Below are positions 1-10,489 of a DNA stretch of 64,000 nt, one piece after another. The stretch covers positions 231,001-295,000 of the forward strand of contig JAJAGP010000771.1 in NCBI GenBank assembly GCA_025084515.1, written 5' to 3'. This DNA comes from Ancistrus triradiatus. Taxonomy: Eukaryota > Chordata > Actinopteri > Siluriformes > Loricariidae. A program made the translations under genes and the position numbers. The notes beneath the pieces are model-generated. The model did not search any database, was not told the DNA's origin, and worked only from the letters and a program-made list of their open reading frames with translations. Each line of letters starts with the position of its first letter. The stretch's first letter is position 1.

Positions 1-566
1 TAACACAACATTTCATAAAAAGAACATTATACCAACAGTAAAATATGGTGGTGGTAGTGTGACGGTCTGGGGCTGTTTTGCTGCTTCAGGACCTGGAAGA
101 CTATGCTATGCTATGCTATGATAAATGGAACTATGAATTCTGCTGTCTGCCAAAAAATCTTGAAGGAGAATATCTGGTCATCTGTTTGAGACCTCAAGCT
201 GAAACAATCTTGGGTTCTGCAGCAGGACAATGATCCAAAACACACCAGCAAGTCCATCTCTGAATGGCTGAAGAAAAACAAAATGAAGACTTTGAAGTGG
301 CCTAGTTAAAGTCCTGACCTGAATCCTATTGAAATGCTGTGGCATGACCTTAAAAAGGCCATTCATGCTCGAAAACCATCCAATGTGGCTGAATTACAAC
401 ATATCTGCAAAGATGTGTGGAACAAAATTTCTCCACAACGCTGTAAAAGACACGTCATTACCAGTTATCGCTTGGTTGCAGTTGTTGCTGCTAAGGGTGG
501 CCCAACCAGTTATTAGGTTTAGGGGGCAATCACTTTTTCACACAGGGCCATGTACAACCTGGCCCA
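1..566 (+). pseudogene. Tc1-like transposase, C-terminal part, broken
   Basis: This is the C-terminal half of a Tc1/mariner DDE transposase, the enzyme that cuts and pastes the element at TA sites. The translated pieces include a glycine-rich GGGSVTVWGCF motif near the left edge, QQDNDPKHTSK (second catalytic Asp) and SPDLNPIEMLW (catalytic Glu), and end in GGPTSY at a stop near 514. An in-frame stop in front of SPDLNPIE and a short CTATG tandem at 103-122 break the frame. The N-terminal half lies outside the window. Bases 515-566 look like the inner part of the element's 3' terminal repeat. The family call is secure; the lineage is not named. Confidence 0.85.
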
Positions 567-681
567 AACTGTTACCTTTTTTGTCATTAGTTGAATGCTG
601 TGAAAAAATACATACATACATTTATATATATGTATATATATGCATACATAAATTTTTTTGGTCTTGCAGACTGAAATCCCA

Positions 682-719
<38 letters not shown>

Positions 720-810
720 TGGGATGTCAGTCTGCAAGACCAAAAAAATGTATGTATGCATATATGTATTTATGTCACAGCATTCAACTAATGAGAAAAA
801 GGCAACAGTT
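567..810. repeat. Large imperfect palindrome with (AT)n centre
   Basis: The two ~122-bp arms are near-perfect reverse complements centred at about 688. The outer edge AACTGTTACC pairs with GGCAACAGTT, the ATTAGTTGAATGCTGTGA stretch is mirrored at 779-794, and the inner GGTCTTGCAGACTG is mirrored at about 729-742. The core at 687-716 is an AT repeat. It directly abuts the Tc1 3' end. It may be a foldback MITE or a palindromic rearrangement of a Tc1 end. It encodes nothing credible. Confidence 0.85.
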
Positions 811-876
811 CAGAAAGTTATAAAAGATAAAGAAAAAATATAATAACAGAGGTCAAAAAGTGACTATCCCCAATTT

Positions 877-912
877 AATAATAAGATAATAATAATAATA
901 ATAATAATAATT
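877..912. repeat. (AAT)n microsatellite
   Basis: An AAT/ATA trinucleotide run follows a short AT-rich spacer and precedes a reverse-strand Tc1 remnant. Confidence 0.9.
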
Positions 913-924
913 TAATAAAAAGAG

Positions 925-1640
925 CAACATTTTGCTTTGATTACAGCCATCATGAATATGTCTTTACCAGCTTTGTGCAAAAAAAACACTGCATTGTTTT
1001 TTTGGTGGTGTTAGGTAGGGTTATTTTCATGCTGAAAGGTGAACCACATGTCCATCTTAAGCTGTCTAGCAGAGGGCTGCAGGTTTTCGTGAAGGAATTT
1101 GGCTATATTTGGCAGCATCCATTCTCCCTTCAGTAATGTTGCCACCACTGCCAATGCTTTTCAGTAGGTATGGTGTATTTTGTGTGGTGTACTGTGGTTT
1201 TGGCCAAACATAGTGCCTGGATAACCCATCTAACAATAAAAATTTTGACAAGTGTAATCAGAATTGCAAACGGCAACTTTGCAGAACCGTACCATAAAGG
1301 ACATCTTTTTCTATATAGCTTGTTAGACTGTCCTCACATGTGCAGACTCAGCAAGCCAACAAGACTAGTCATTTAAAGTTGCCACTGGCCTCTCAGTTGC
1401 ACGTCTGATTTATATTCCTGTGGCTTGGTCATGCAGTTTGCAGGGATGACCCAAATCAGGCAAGCTATTGCTGGTGCCATACACTTTCCACTACATAATA
1501 TCGCCCTCAGTGGTACTGTGAGGGATTGCTAAAGCCTCTGAAATCTTTTTGCATACTTCTCTTGAGTTGTGCCTTAATCCCAGAGCCCTTTTAAAACCAC
1601 CTTTCCAACTATGGAAATTTTTTGCGCAGGAATCCTCAAG
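925..1640 (-). pseudogene. Tc1-like transposase remnant, heavily decayed
   Basis: Read on the reverse strand, the segment carries Tc1 motifs in the right order. There is a helix-turn-helix-like KKISEALAIPHST followed by WKVYG, then a GHPCKLHDQA block, an IRRATERPVATL block, GSGGNITEGRMDAAKY, and a stretch matching the region before the second catalytic Asp (FQHENNP). Stops and frameshifts separate every block. The C-terminal DNPxE region is missing at the low-coordinate end. Clearly inactive. It belongs to a different lineage from the copies at 1856 and 8089. Confidence 0.7.
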
Positions 1641-1855
1641 GAAGGTTTTATTCTGAAGTACTCATAACCACTCAACTCATGTTAGGTCAGGTAAAATAGT
1701 AGTACAATAGGAGTCAAATAGCCTGGTGTGATCTGGAAGCTGCTTGGCTGTAGATGAGAAAGTTTACAATGGTTACTCTAAAGGGGTTGATCACTTGTTA
1801 TTATTATCAGATGTCATTATCTTTTTTATGTTAAGGGTTATAGGTTTTATGTTGC

Positions 1856-1973
1856 AGGTGCCACTCCTGTCAGCTAAGAACAGGCTACTGAGGCAACAAT
1901 TTGCACGGGTTCACCAAATTTGCACAATAGAAGATTGGAAAAACGTTGCCTGGTCTGATGAGTCTCACTTGTC
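1856..1973 (+). pseudogene. Tc1-like transposase fragment (central)
   Basis: About 40 codons read PLLSAKNRLLRQQFARVHQ then IEDWKNVAWSDES, the segment around the first catalytic Asp. It matches the same lineage as the copies at 7133, 33488, 47190 and 53820. Homology stops at about 1973 and the frame then runs into unrelated sequence. Confidence 0.8.
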
Positions 1974-3233
1974 TGTATCAAAATGCTTGTCTGTATCTGG
2001 TGAAGAAGACTTCACAAAGTCTTCTCTTTGGAGCTGGACACTTTACAAAGTCTTCTGACTGTAGCAGAATAATAAACTAAACCATACCTCAAAATGTGCA
2101 ACTACTTCAAGACCAATAAAATCAAGGGGTGCTGACTGTCATGAACTTTTCTTCAAAGTCACCTTGTTACTGAAAGCAAAGTATTCAGTAACATCACAAG
2201 ATGCTTTGGAATATTGTGAAATGCTGGTATAACATAGATCATCAGATTGTCCATGCCCAATGCACGCTGTCATTATAGCACAAGGGGAACATACCAAATA
2301 CAAATAACTTCTGAAATGTATTAAAAGATTGTTTTTTTTAAGCTTCAGTATTTCACTGAAGTAGTTATTTTGATGTAATTTGTAATAAAGTATTAGAGCA
2401 GAAAACAGAAAATTAGAACAAATGCAAAATAGAAGCATTACCAATAGTATTTAACTAGACTATTGGCCTCCACAGTAATTAATATACCTAGAGAACCTAA
2501 TAAAAGTGTGTAATTCAGGAAATTAATACTGAAACGTTATAACTGAATATTAGTTTAAACATTAATTTAATCACTATGAATACAATTATGTCATTTAATG
2601 AATTCTAGCTTTCAATCTGCCAGTAATTATTTGATCCTCCATGTCTTTGTACTTCATTGATGCTGCTGTTAGTTTTGTCTTCTTCAGATTTTTTTATAAT
2701 CCATTCATCAACACTTATTTGCGAATATCCCCCATAAAAAAGCTTCAGCTAAGGGATGTCGATTCAGAGCTAATCAACGTCACTCTAAACTGAGTTGAAA
2801 CTTTTTTATTCTGGAACTGATAACTCTGGGTACACCACATTGAATTCACAAAGCAGAATATAGCATCCATTGTATGTTTTTTTTGGCTTAATCTAGCAAT
2901 GATGCCAACATCTGGAGTACTTTACAAAAAGTCAGTAATATCTATAGGAAGAATGCCTCGTGAGTCACAGTAGCAAACCACAATTTTTTATTATTTTGTC
3001 TTTAGTGGTCATCTAGATTACAATAGCTAGAAAGTCTGTATGTGTGTTTCAAGTGTGGCTGATTTTCCATGTTAACTCCCACACAGATGGAGGTTTCCAC
3101 TAGCTCATCTAAAGAAACCAATCCTACCGAATTACAGGGAGCTTTAATGAGATTAAGCTCAGGACCCATGGCCCCTGAGAACCCTGGGTCCGACGCAGCG
3201 ACGCTGGGCCTGCACCTGTTTCTTCACAGCTGC

Positions 3234-3234
<1 letters not shown>
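1974..3234. other. Unique noncoding stretch
   Basis: AT-rich sequence with no coding signal or recognisable repeat. The part from about 3060 to 3230 rises in GC and contains homeodomain-like TTAATGAGATTAAG, so it is a weak candidate regulatory block. Confidence 0.5.

Positions 3235-3276
<42 letters not shown>
3235..3276. repeat. (AG)n microsatellite
   Basis: A pure AG run of 21 units, followed by an imperfect purine-rich, CAGACAGA-like tail to about 3320. Confidence 0.95.
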
Positions 3277-3277
<1 letters not shown>

Positions 3278-3855
3278 AAGGGACAAACTGACAGGCAGAG
3301 ACAGAAAAACAGACAGACAGCTCTATTCAGAGATATAGCTTGAATTTGAGTCCCACAGCAAGAAATCTATACACATACTTTTCACTACAGCTCAGCACTT
3401 CTGGATTATATGTTTGTTTTCTTTCCACTGCAGTTAATGCAATTAAAATCATTAAAACTGGTCACTGAGAGATCATTTTGTTCCACATAGAGTAAAGCAC
3501 CACCTCATTAGGCTCTGCAAGTGCCAGCCACACTGCACTCTAGTTGTAATAACTGTAAATTAAATTACACAGGATAAATTAAAACTGTATGGGGAGGATA
3601 AAACGTGCTTGTCTTGAGTACTAAAGATAAATATTTGTATAAAGTCACAAAGTTCATGGTCACAACTTGTCAAGTAGAAATAATGCATAAATCTAAGCTC
3701 CTTGCCTGTTTAAAGTAACTTCAGTAACTTTAAACTTTAGTAACTTCAGGTACCTGCAGATGACGTTGCATGAGGACGATTGGGCTATAAATACCGGTGG
3801 GGTGTGTGATGAGATTCATAGACTGAGAAGAGGTGGTACAGTGTAGTGAATGTCT
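3277..3855. other. Unique noncoding stretch
   Basis: No gene seen. Bases 3480-3570 (GAGTAAAGCACCACCTCATT and following) have the balanced, non-repetitive composition typical of conserved noncoding DNA, but conservation cannot be judged here. Confidence 0.4.
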
Positions 3856-4219
3856 TGGTTGATGTATGAAAAATGGTTCACAAGGCAGATGTTAACTATT
3901 AGCAAAAAGGAGTGATTGCATTTGGCAGTGCCAAAAGCCACAGTGTTAAGGAAGTAGCTGAATTTGCAGGTGTATCAAAGCATATGGTCATATGGGTCTA
4001 CCAACAGTGGCAAAAATCAAAGTCTACAGGACATTCTTCAGAATCCTTCACATTTTTGTCAGAATTGTGGCTGAAAGGTGAAACTGATGGACAGGGACCG
4101 CCTGCGTGTTTCACAGCTCGTGAATAAAAATTGCTTTGCTTCCAGGCAAAAATTGCTTGTAGATGTTGTAGTGCAGGTTCTCCACTAACAACTCCTGAAA
4201 AAAAAAAATACACAAGAAG

Positions 4220-4224
4220 CCTTT
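4220..4224 (+). repeat. Target site duplication of solo LTR (left)
   Basis: CCTTT immediately before the LTR start; the identical 5-mer follows the LTR end. Confidence 0.85.
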
Positions 4225-4847
4225 TGTCACGAATCGCTCTGAACTTGAACTTGTTGCGCCCCTCCTCGCCGCCTGAGGGCGACCCGGACAAGGACATTTG
4301 CGGTGCTCCGCCGGATCGTGGAGTGCCCAAAGGAGAGGCTAGGGCCCTGAATAAGATTGCTATCAGGTGCGCAACACTGTATTTAGCCAGGGTCCTAGTT
4401 CTCCTTTAGCGCAGGTCATTGTTTTGGGAGAAGCTCCCTTTTGGATGTTGTGGCAGTTTGACGATCCTTCTGCGCGTTTGTTTTGGCCTTGTATTCGATG
4501 TGCATGTCATGCGATAAGCCCGCTTATACTTGCATCACGTGGTAAAGCCCGCTTTTGTGTAGCTTCACTATTAAGCCTGATTAGGTTTGTATGACGCGGT
4601 AGAGCCCGCTTATGTTTGTATCACGCGGTAAAGCTCGCTTATGTTTGTATGACGCAGTAATGTTGTGTAGCTTCACGGTTAAGCCCGCTTGGTTATCTGT
4701 GTTGAGTGGTTTAGCCCGCTCGCTATTATTTCTATGGTTATGTTTTGTTGTGAGGCCTGTCAGTGTATTCAATAAATATAAGCCAGATGGTGATAATGGT
4801 TGAACCTACATTCGTCTCCTACTTGCCCAAAGGCCCCCGTCATGACA
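4225..4847 (+). mobile_element. Solo LTR of an LTR retrotransposon
   Basis: This 623-bp unit starts TGTCACG and ends CATGACA, so it has TG...CA ends with a short inverted repeat (TGTCA/TGACA). It is flanked by a CCTTT duplication. It is GC-rich against an AT-rich background. It carries AATAAA at 4771-4776, which fixes plus-strand orientation, and a run of imperfect AAGCCCGCTTATGTTTGTAT-type repeats at about 4510-4720. No gag or pol is present, so it is probably the product of LTR-LTR recombination. The superfamily is not determined. Confidence 0.85.
4510..4720 (+). repeat. Imperfect tandem repeats inside the LTR
   Basis: Roughly 30-bp units share a GCGGTAAAGCCCGCTTATG core, repeated about five times with drift. 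They lie in the 3' half of the LTR, upstream of its AATAAA. Confidence 0.7.
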
Positions 4848-4852
4848 CCTTT
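4848..4852 (+). repeat. Target site duplication of solo LTR (right)
   Basis: CCTTT directly after the LTR; Tc1 transposase homology resumes just beyond it. Confidence 0.85.
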
Positions 4853-5039
4853 ACTTACTTCTGCTCACACAGTTGCACAGTTACAGTGGGCAAAAAGACA
4901 CTAAAATTGGACTGTTCCTGAAACATGCTATCTGGTCAGCTGAATCTCATTTCTGCTTGTAGGTGATTGATACTAGGTGTCTTGTTCATCAAAGACCTCA
5001 GAAAGCCTTCAATGAGGACTGCATGCTATTAAGAGTCAC

Positions 5040-5568
5040 ACTTCGGCTGCTAGAGGCCATTGTTTACTCAATATAGCGGCGTGAGCACCAGGACTATTAG
5101 GCGCCATGCATGTTAAGTGGCGACATCGCATCTCCGCATATGGCTGTGATTTTTGAGCACTTTTTTTTGGGTTAGGGACAAAGGTAGACAGTCGGGAGGC
5201 TGTCTGGTACGTTAGGGCTTAGAATCTAGTGTAGGGTAAGCTCCGGTTCTTCTTCGGCTGTCTTTTTTTTGGGCTCACTCGCTGTTACAAGGCCTGCCTT
5301 CTCCTTGTGCGCTTATGGCGTGCGTGCGGTTAACTTGTTGATAACCGGTGCGGCCGTCCAGTGTTCGATTCTCAGCCGCTGAGGTTGTTTTCTTTATTGT
5401 TTTTTTAAAAATATATTTTATATATTTTGTTTCTTTTGTTTTATTTATATTTTGGTTCACCCTTTCCATCTGGAGCAACTGCATTTGGGACCTAAAAATC
5501 CCCTTTTCTTCTGTTTTCAAAGGTCATCTGTTTTTTTTTATTATGGCGAACTGTAATACATGCAAGGC
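5040..5568 (+). mobile_element. Unclassified insertion with tRNA-like promoter module
   Basis: About 530 bp interrupt the Tc1 copy between an RVK-like codon trio and a GG motif. GC-rich parts alternate with T-rich runs. At 5308-5376 a TGGCGTGCGTGCGG segment (A-box-like) is followed about 50 bp later by GTTCGATTCTC (B-box-like), as in a tRNA-derived pol III promoter. An ATG near 5543 opens a short frame with a CxxC (MANCNTCKAW) that runs straight into the host Tc1. It could be a SINE or the 5' end of a retroelement. No clear target duplication. Confidence 0.5.
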
Positions 5569-6054
5569 GTGGTTAAGCTGGAGGTGATTTTGTGATGTTC
5601 TGGCAGTGTTTTAATTACTCAGAAATAGGTTGTTTGGATGAGATTACAGTAAATATGAACCACATTGCCTACACTGAGCTGCTGGGCAACCAGGTTTTGC
5701 CTTTTGCTCATTATCTTACCAAGGTACATAACATTCCTATCATTGTATTCCAAGATGAGCAGTCCCACATCTGCAATGACCCACAAAATCCCCAGATGTG
5801 AATCCTCTTGAAATTGAAAGAATCTACAAAATTTGATGGAACTCCACTATACTTTGATGCAAGAGTGGCTAAACATTGATGTCGTCTACAACCATAAACT
5901 TGTCCAGTCCATGCCAAATCGAATCGCAGCTGTTATTCATGTTTGTGGAGGTATCACACACTCATAGGTATGTTTCAGTCACAGGTGACTAATTTTTTGT
6001 CACCTCTGAGCTCATTTTACAATGCAAATACTGCATATACAAGTTCAACAAATT

Positions 6055-6385
6055 TTGGCTTGGTGGGTAACACCGTCACCTTGCAGCAAGAAGGTCCTGG
6101 GTTCGATCACAGGTGTAGCAACCTGTAATCGAACCTGTGATCTGTGTGAAGTATGTACATCCTCCCTGTGTCCACATGGGTACTCTGGTTTCCTCCCACA
6201 GTCCAAAGACACAATCCAAATGTGTATTAGGTTCACTGCCCCTAGTGTGTGTGTATGAGTGTGTGAGTGTATGTGCCCTACAATGGATTGGCACCCTATC
6301 TAGAGTTGTTCCTTCCTTGCCCCCTGTATTGCTGGCTGGGCATCAGCTTTCCAACGACCCTAACCAAGGATTAAGCATATAAGAA
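6055..6385 (+). mobile_element. tRNA-derived SINE-like repeat, copy 1
   Basis: The head has a B-box-like GGTTCGATCAC and the body has TTTCCTCCCACAGTCCAAAG and ACAATGGATTGGCACCCTAT. The tail ends in GGATTAAGCATATAAGA then an ATGAAT-type run. The same body recurs at least ten times in this window in both orientations, with 70-85% similarity by eye. Nonautonomous; no coding capacity. Confidence 0.85.
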
Positions 6386-6940
6386 AATTAATGAATCTAT
6401 AAAAATTGGTTTACAAACTGTTCATAGCAATAAAGGGTGTGCAGCTGCATAAAAGTATACCTCTATAATAGACTTCCCTTAAAAGAAACCCACATAATAT
6501 TACAGCAGTAGTTTACATTTGCAAAGTTATCTTTTCATTAGTGAGTTTTCTGTTGCATGCCTGATTGCTCACAGTCAGAGAAACCAACATCGTACTTAGA
6601 CAACCAGCAGTTTAGCTTATGCTAAGACATTATTAATATTAGAAAACAAATATCTAGAACAAATCTCTTTAAACAAACAGACAAAAAAAGGCATTTCACG
6701 ACCCTTTTTGTAATTACTTGCAAGGTTTTTATATCCCTGGCTTCCAAATGAAAAGACAATTGTAAAAGATGAAAAGGAAAATTAGTTTAAACCAATTCCT
6801 ACCGGCTAGCTAAGCCTCCCCATTACATGAAAACCAATAAGCTGTTTATATTTACTAGTCTCATTCAATGTCATCAAAGCATCAAAGGCTATATTCATGA
6901 CAGACACAATGTTATAGTGACACACGAGTCAAGGGCCAAT
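6386..6940. other. Unique AT-rich stretch
   Basis: Nothing recognisable: no repeat family, coding frame or RNA gene. Confidence 0.5.
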
Positions 6941-7130
6941 TTAAAGTAACAAATCAACCTAATGCATTTCTTTGGAATGTGGGAGGGAACCGGATTACCC
7001 GGAGTAAACCCATGGGAACATGGGGAGGACATGCAAACTCCACACAGGTGGAGTATAAGGTCAAAATCGAACCAGGGATCTTGGAGCTGTGAGGTGACAG
7101 CACCAACAACTGCACCACTGTGCCACCTGA
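6941..7130 (-). mobile_element. tRNA-derived SINE-like repeat, copy 2
   Basis: The reverse complement of the copy 1 body: TTTGGAATGTGGGAGG, AACCCATGGGAACATGGGGAG and AGCTGTGAGGTGACAGCACC. It abuts the Tc1 remnant that starts at about 7133. Confidence 0.8.
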
Positions 7131-7132
7131 TA

Positions 7133-7617
7133 ACCATCCAATAAGCCGATCACATGGCAGCAAACTCAATGCATTTAGGTATGTAGAAAAGACAGTCTGC
7201 TGAAGTTCAAACCTAATATCAGAATGGGGAAGATAGGTGATTCTGAATGTGCCTATTGTTACTGACCATGCCCATGCCTTTATGACCACAGCGTAGCCAT
7301 CTTCTATGTGCAATGTCACAAAGCTCAAATAATCTCAAACTGATTTCTTGAACATGATAGTGAGCTCACTGTGTTCAAATGGCTTCCAGAGGCACCAGAT
7401 CGCAATCCAATAGAGCATCATTGGGATGTGGTGGAACAGGAGCTTCGCATCATGGGTGTCCAGCTGCTGCATGGTGTTATCATGTTTAATATGGACCAAA
7501 ATCTTTGAGGAATGTTTGCACCACCTTGCTGAATCTATGCTACAAATAATTAAGGAAGTTCTGAAGGTGAAAAGGTCCAAAACTAGCATGGTGTACCTCA
7601 TAAAGTGGCCAGTGAGT
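7133..7617 (+). pseudogene. Tc1-like element, internally deleted
   Basis: The left part resembles the 5' noncoding end of this lineage (AATGCATTTAGGTATGTAGA and onward). It jumps at about 7240 straight into the C-terminal third of the transposase: ADHAHAFMTT-like, then FLEHDSELTVFKW, a NPIEHHWDVVEQE-like catalytic Glu region, and an IIKEVLKVKRS tail. It ends in the terminal repeat GTACCTCATAAAGTGGCCAG. Over half of the original 1.2-1.3 kb coding region is missing. Confidence 0.8.
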
Positions 7618-8086
7618 TTATGGTACAGTGTGTGTAATAAAATGCATGTGGAGAGTGTTAAGTAGAGGGATGTGAAAAGGGTCCTTGTTCAGTGACTGGA
7701 GGTTGGTCCAAATATTTAAGGCTCTCACTCTTGGTTTCCACTGAGATGGAAACCACTGGAAAGGTGAGTGACCAGGGTGTGAGGGGTCAGCCATGAGCTT
7801 CCTAACCATCATTCTCATTCTAGATGAGTAAAGATCTTTGAGGGTGGAGAGCTGAAACTGATGATTTTCTTAAATTGAAAATTTTGAATAAAAATACATA
7901 CATTTCAGAATTTACATTTACAGCATTTATTAGAGGAACTTATAAAGAATGAATTACAGACGTGCTTTGATTTTTCTTAGTAGATATTACCTCATGCAAC
8001 TACAAATAAGCAAATGTCCAAGAACACCATCCAATGAAAATCTTCTTAGGATTTGATGTAGGGTTCTACCTACCTACCAACCTACC
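7618..8086. other. Unique noncoding stretch
   Basis: No gene or named repeat. A short CTAC-rich run (8071-8088) lies at the insertion site of the next Tc1. Confidence 0.5.
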
Positions 8087-8088
8087 TA

Positions 8089-9612
8089 CAGTGGGACAAA
8101 AAAGTATTTAGTCACCCACTGATTGTGCAAGTTCTCCTACTTAGAAAGATGAGAGAGGTCTGTAATTTTCATCATAGGTACACTTCAACTATGAGAGACA
8201 AAATGAGAAAAAAAATCCAGGAAATCACATTGAAGGATTTTTAAAGAATTTAATTGTAAATCATGGTGAACAAGTAAACAAGTATTTGGTCACCCACAAA
8301 CAAGAAAGACCTCTAGCTCTCACAGACCTGTCACTCTTCTGTCCTTCACTCGTTACGTGTATTAATGGCACTAGTTTGACCTCATTATCTGTATAAAAGA
8401 CAGCTGTCTGCAGCCTCAAACAGTCAGACTCCAAACTCAAGACGAAAGAGTTGTCGAAGGACACCAGGACGAAAATTGTAGACATGCACCAGGCTGGGAA
8501 GAGTGAATCTACAATAAGCAAGCCGGTTGGTGTGAATAAATCAACTGTGGGAGCAATTGTAAGAAAATGGAAGCCATACAAGACCATTGATAATCTCCCT
8601 CAATCTGGGGCCCCATGCAAGATCTCATCCTGTGGGGTCAAAATGATCATGAGAACGGTGAGCAAAAATCCCAGAACTACACAGAGGGACCTGATGAATG
8701 ACCTGCAGACAGCTGGGACCAAAGAAACAAAGTCTACCATCAGTAACACACTATGCTGAGAGGGACTCAGATCCTGCAGTGCCAGGCGTGTCCCCTGCTT
8801 AAGTCAGTACATGTCCAGGCACATCTGAAGTTTGCCAGAGAGCATATGGATAATTCAGAAGAAGACTGAGAGAATATCATGTGGTCAGATGAGACGAAAA
8901 TAGAACCTTTTGGTAAAAGCTCAACTCGCTGTGTTTGGAGGAATAAGAATGTTGAGTTGCGCCATACCTACTGTGAAGCATGGGGGTGAAAACCTCATGC
9001 TTTGGGGCTGTTTTTCTGCAAAGGGGACAGGACGACTGATCCGTGTTAATGGAAGAATGAACGGTGCCATGTATCGTGACATTTTAAGCCAAAACCTCCT
9101 TCCATCAGTGAGAGCATTGAAGATGGAACATGGCTGGGTCTTCCAGCATGACAATGATCCCAAACACACTGCTCGGGCAACGAAGGAGTGGCTATGTAAA
9201 AAGCATCTCAAGGTCCTGGAGTGGCATAGCCAATTTTCCAAAAAATCCAACCCCATGGAAAATTCTGCTCTAGAGGAGATCTGCATGGAGGAAATGGGCC
9301 AAAATACCAGCTACAGTGTGTGCAAACCTGAATGAAGACTTACAGGAAACATTTGACCTCTGTCATTGCCACAACAAAGGTTATGTTACAAACGTATTGA
9401 AACTGAACCAAATTTATTGACCAAATACTTATTTTCCACCATAATTTAGAATTAAATTCTTTAAAAATCCTTCAATCTAATTTCCTGGATTTTTTTTCTC
9501 ATTTTGTCTCTCATAGTTGAAGTGTACCTATGATGAAACTTACAGACCTCTCTCATCTTTCTGAACTTGCACAGTGCATCAGTGGCTGACTAAATACTTT
9601 TTTGCCCCACTG
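8089..9612 (+). mobile_element. Full-length Tc1-like element with ~200-bp inverted ends
   Basis: The ends CAGTGGGACAAAAAAGTATT and, reversed, CAGTGGGGCAAAAAAGTATT are flanked by TA at 8087-8088 and 9613-9614, the Tc1 target duplication. Terminal inverted repeats extend about 200 bp, with inner TATTTGGTCA repeats, the long-IR plan seen in Sleeping Beauty-type elements. Total 1524 bp. The same family recurs inverted at 62152-63708. The transposase inside is dead. Confidence 0.92.
8439..9400 (+). pseudogene. Tc1-like transposase, frameshifted and deleted
   Basis: The N-terminal paired-type helix-turn-helix is readable (ELSKDTRTKIVDMHQAGKSE; then STVGAIVRKWKPY and LPQSGAPCKISS). The start codon is gone compared with the sister copy at 62365-63344. 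A TGA at about 8757 and frameshifts interrupt the middle, although a WSDET-like first Asp site at about 8886 can still be found in another frame. Frame 8910-9335 holds KHGGENLMLWGCFS and QHDNDPKHTAR (second Asp). The catalytic Glu segment SPDLNPIE is ruined by a deletion after LEW. The tail ends with a disrupted VTKY-like stop near 9400. Confidence 0.9.
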
Positions 9613-9664
9613 TATATATGTATCTATCTATGTATCTATCTATTTATTTAATATTAATGTATAA

Positions 9665-9985
9665 GTGTGGTTTCAGTCTTCACTAAAGTGCTGAGCAAGG
9701 AGGTGAGTCTTTAATGACAGTTTGAGGACAGCAAGAGACTCAACCATTCGGACATCCAGTGGAAGTTCATTCCTGAGGCAAGACTCTTGATGGTTGTCTT
9801 CCTTTAATCTTGGTTGGTGGGTCCACTTGAGCCAAACTTGTGTCTCAAAAGGTACAAGGCACCAAGGGAGGTTAAATTAGAGCCTTTTGGAAAGAAGGTG
9901 CTGGTCCGTTTTTGGCTTTGTAAACAAACATCAGTGTTTTGAATCTGATGCAAGCGGCTACATGGAGCCAGTGAAGAGAATCATC
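9665..9985 (-). mobile_element. CR1/L2-type LINE 3' fragment
   Basis: It matches, in the same orientation, the 3' portion of the LINE at 60510-60830. Shared phrases are AGCAAGAGACTCA, CCATTCGGACATCCAGTGGA, and TTTTGGCTTTGTNNNCAANCATC. The reverse transcriptase itself is not present. TATC-rich simple sequence (9612-9655) lies at its 3' side. Confidence 0.75.
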
Positions 9986-10110
9986 GTGTCAGGAAGGGCA
10001 TCCAGCATAAAATCCCATGCCAACTCTAACATCAGGAGATCAGGATGTTCCACTGGGGCGACACCTAATGGGAGCAGCCAAAAGAAGAACAAGAAGAACA
10101 ACAGAACACC
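9986..10110 (+). mobile_element. Probable RTE-type LINE 3' end
   Basis: AGGAAGGGCATCCAGCATAA, then GGGGCGACACCTAATGGGAG and a tail of AAGAAGAACAAG repeats. Such a GCATCC...GGCGACCCC...purine-repeat tail is typical of fish RTE-like retroelements. Family call from memory only. Confidence 0.55.
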
Positions 10111-10489
10111 ATTTAGCATTTATTGGAGGACAAAACAGAAGCATTTTCACCAGTGTTCTCAGACTTTTGGTCATCATTATATGTTAAAGGTAGGATTGTT
10201 TCATGCAGAACTTGTTTTAACTTCTTTTCATGTAGAAAATCAACAAAACATACAAATTGAACAAGGGTGCCAAACATTTTGCATAATTTTTTCCAGTGGT
10301 GCCCTAATTTTGCATAGAACTCTATGTTCTCTTTTCCGCAATGCATACTTTAATGAGGTACACACATTTTATATGGAACAAGTCAAACAATGTGTCACAT
10401 TGCTTCCTCATGCTGCATGCAACTGTTTAGCCTACTGTCCAAAAACTGCAACTTAAACAGGAAAGACAGAACTAAAATACTGCTTTTGT

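Larger units (their letters stand above)
3856..5975 (+). pseudogene. Tc1-like transposase pseudogene split by two insertions
   Basis: One decayed Tc1 transposase can be followed through three blocks. Block 1 (about 3895-4219) has the N-terminal helix-turn-helix (GSAKSHSVKEVAEFAGVSK) and the RLRVSQLVN region. Block 2 (4853-5039) resumes with a LQWAKRHxNWTV motif and an FNEDCMLLRV-like tail. Block 3 (about 5569-5955) has MMFWQCFNYSEIG, NHIAYTELLGNQVLP, FQDEQSH and, at the end, an SMPNRIAAVI-like tail. The gaps are a solo LTR and an unclassified insert. Many stops; the catalytic Glu region is unrecognisable. The order of blocks and shared orientation support one original copy. Confidence 0.75.

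Noticed and set aside
519..843. Tyrosine-isoleucine repeat frames on both strands
   Set aside because: They translate the AT-rich palindrome; not proteins.
4510..4720. Repeat array considered as CRISPR
   Set aside because: Units are direct, drifting and without unique spacers, inside a eukaryotic LTR.
6954..7328. 124-codon reverse frame
   Set aside because: It is a chance frame across a SINE and a Tc1 left end.
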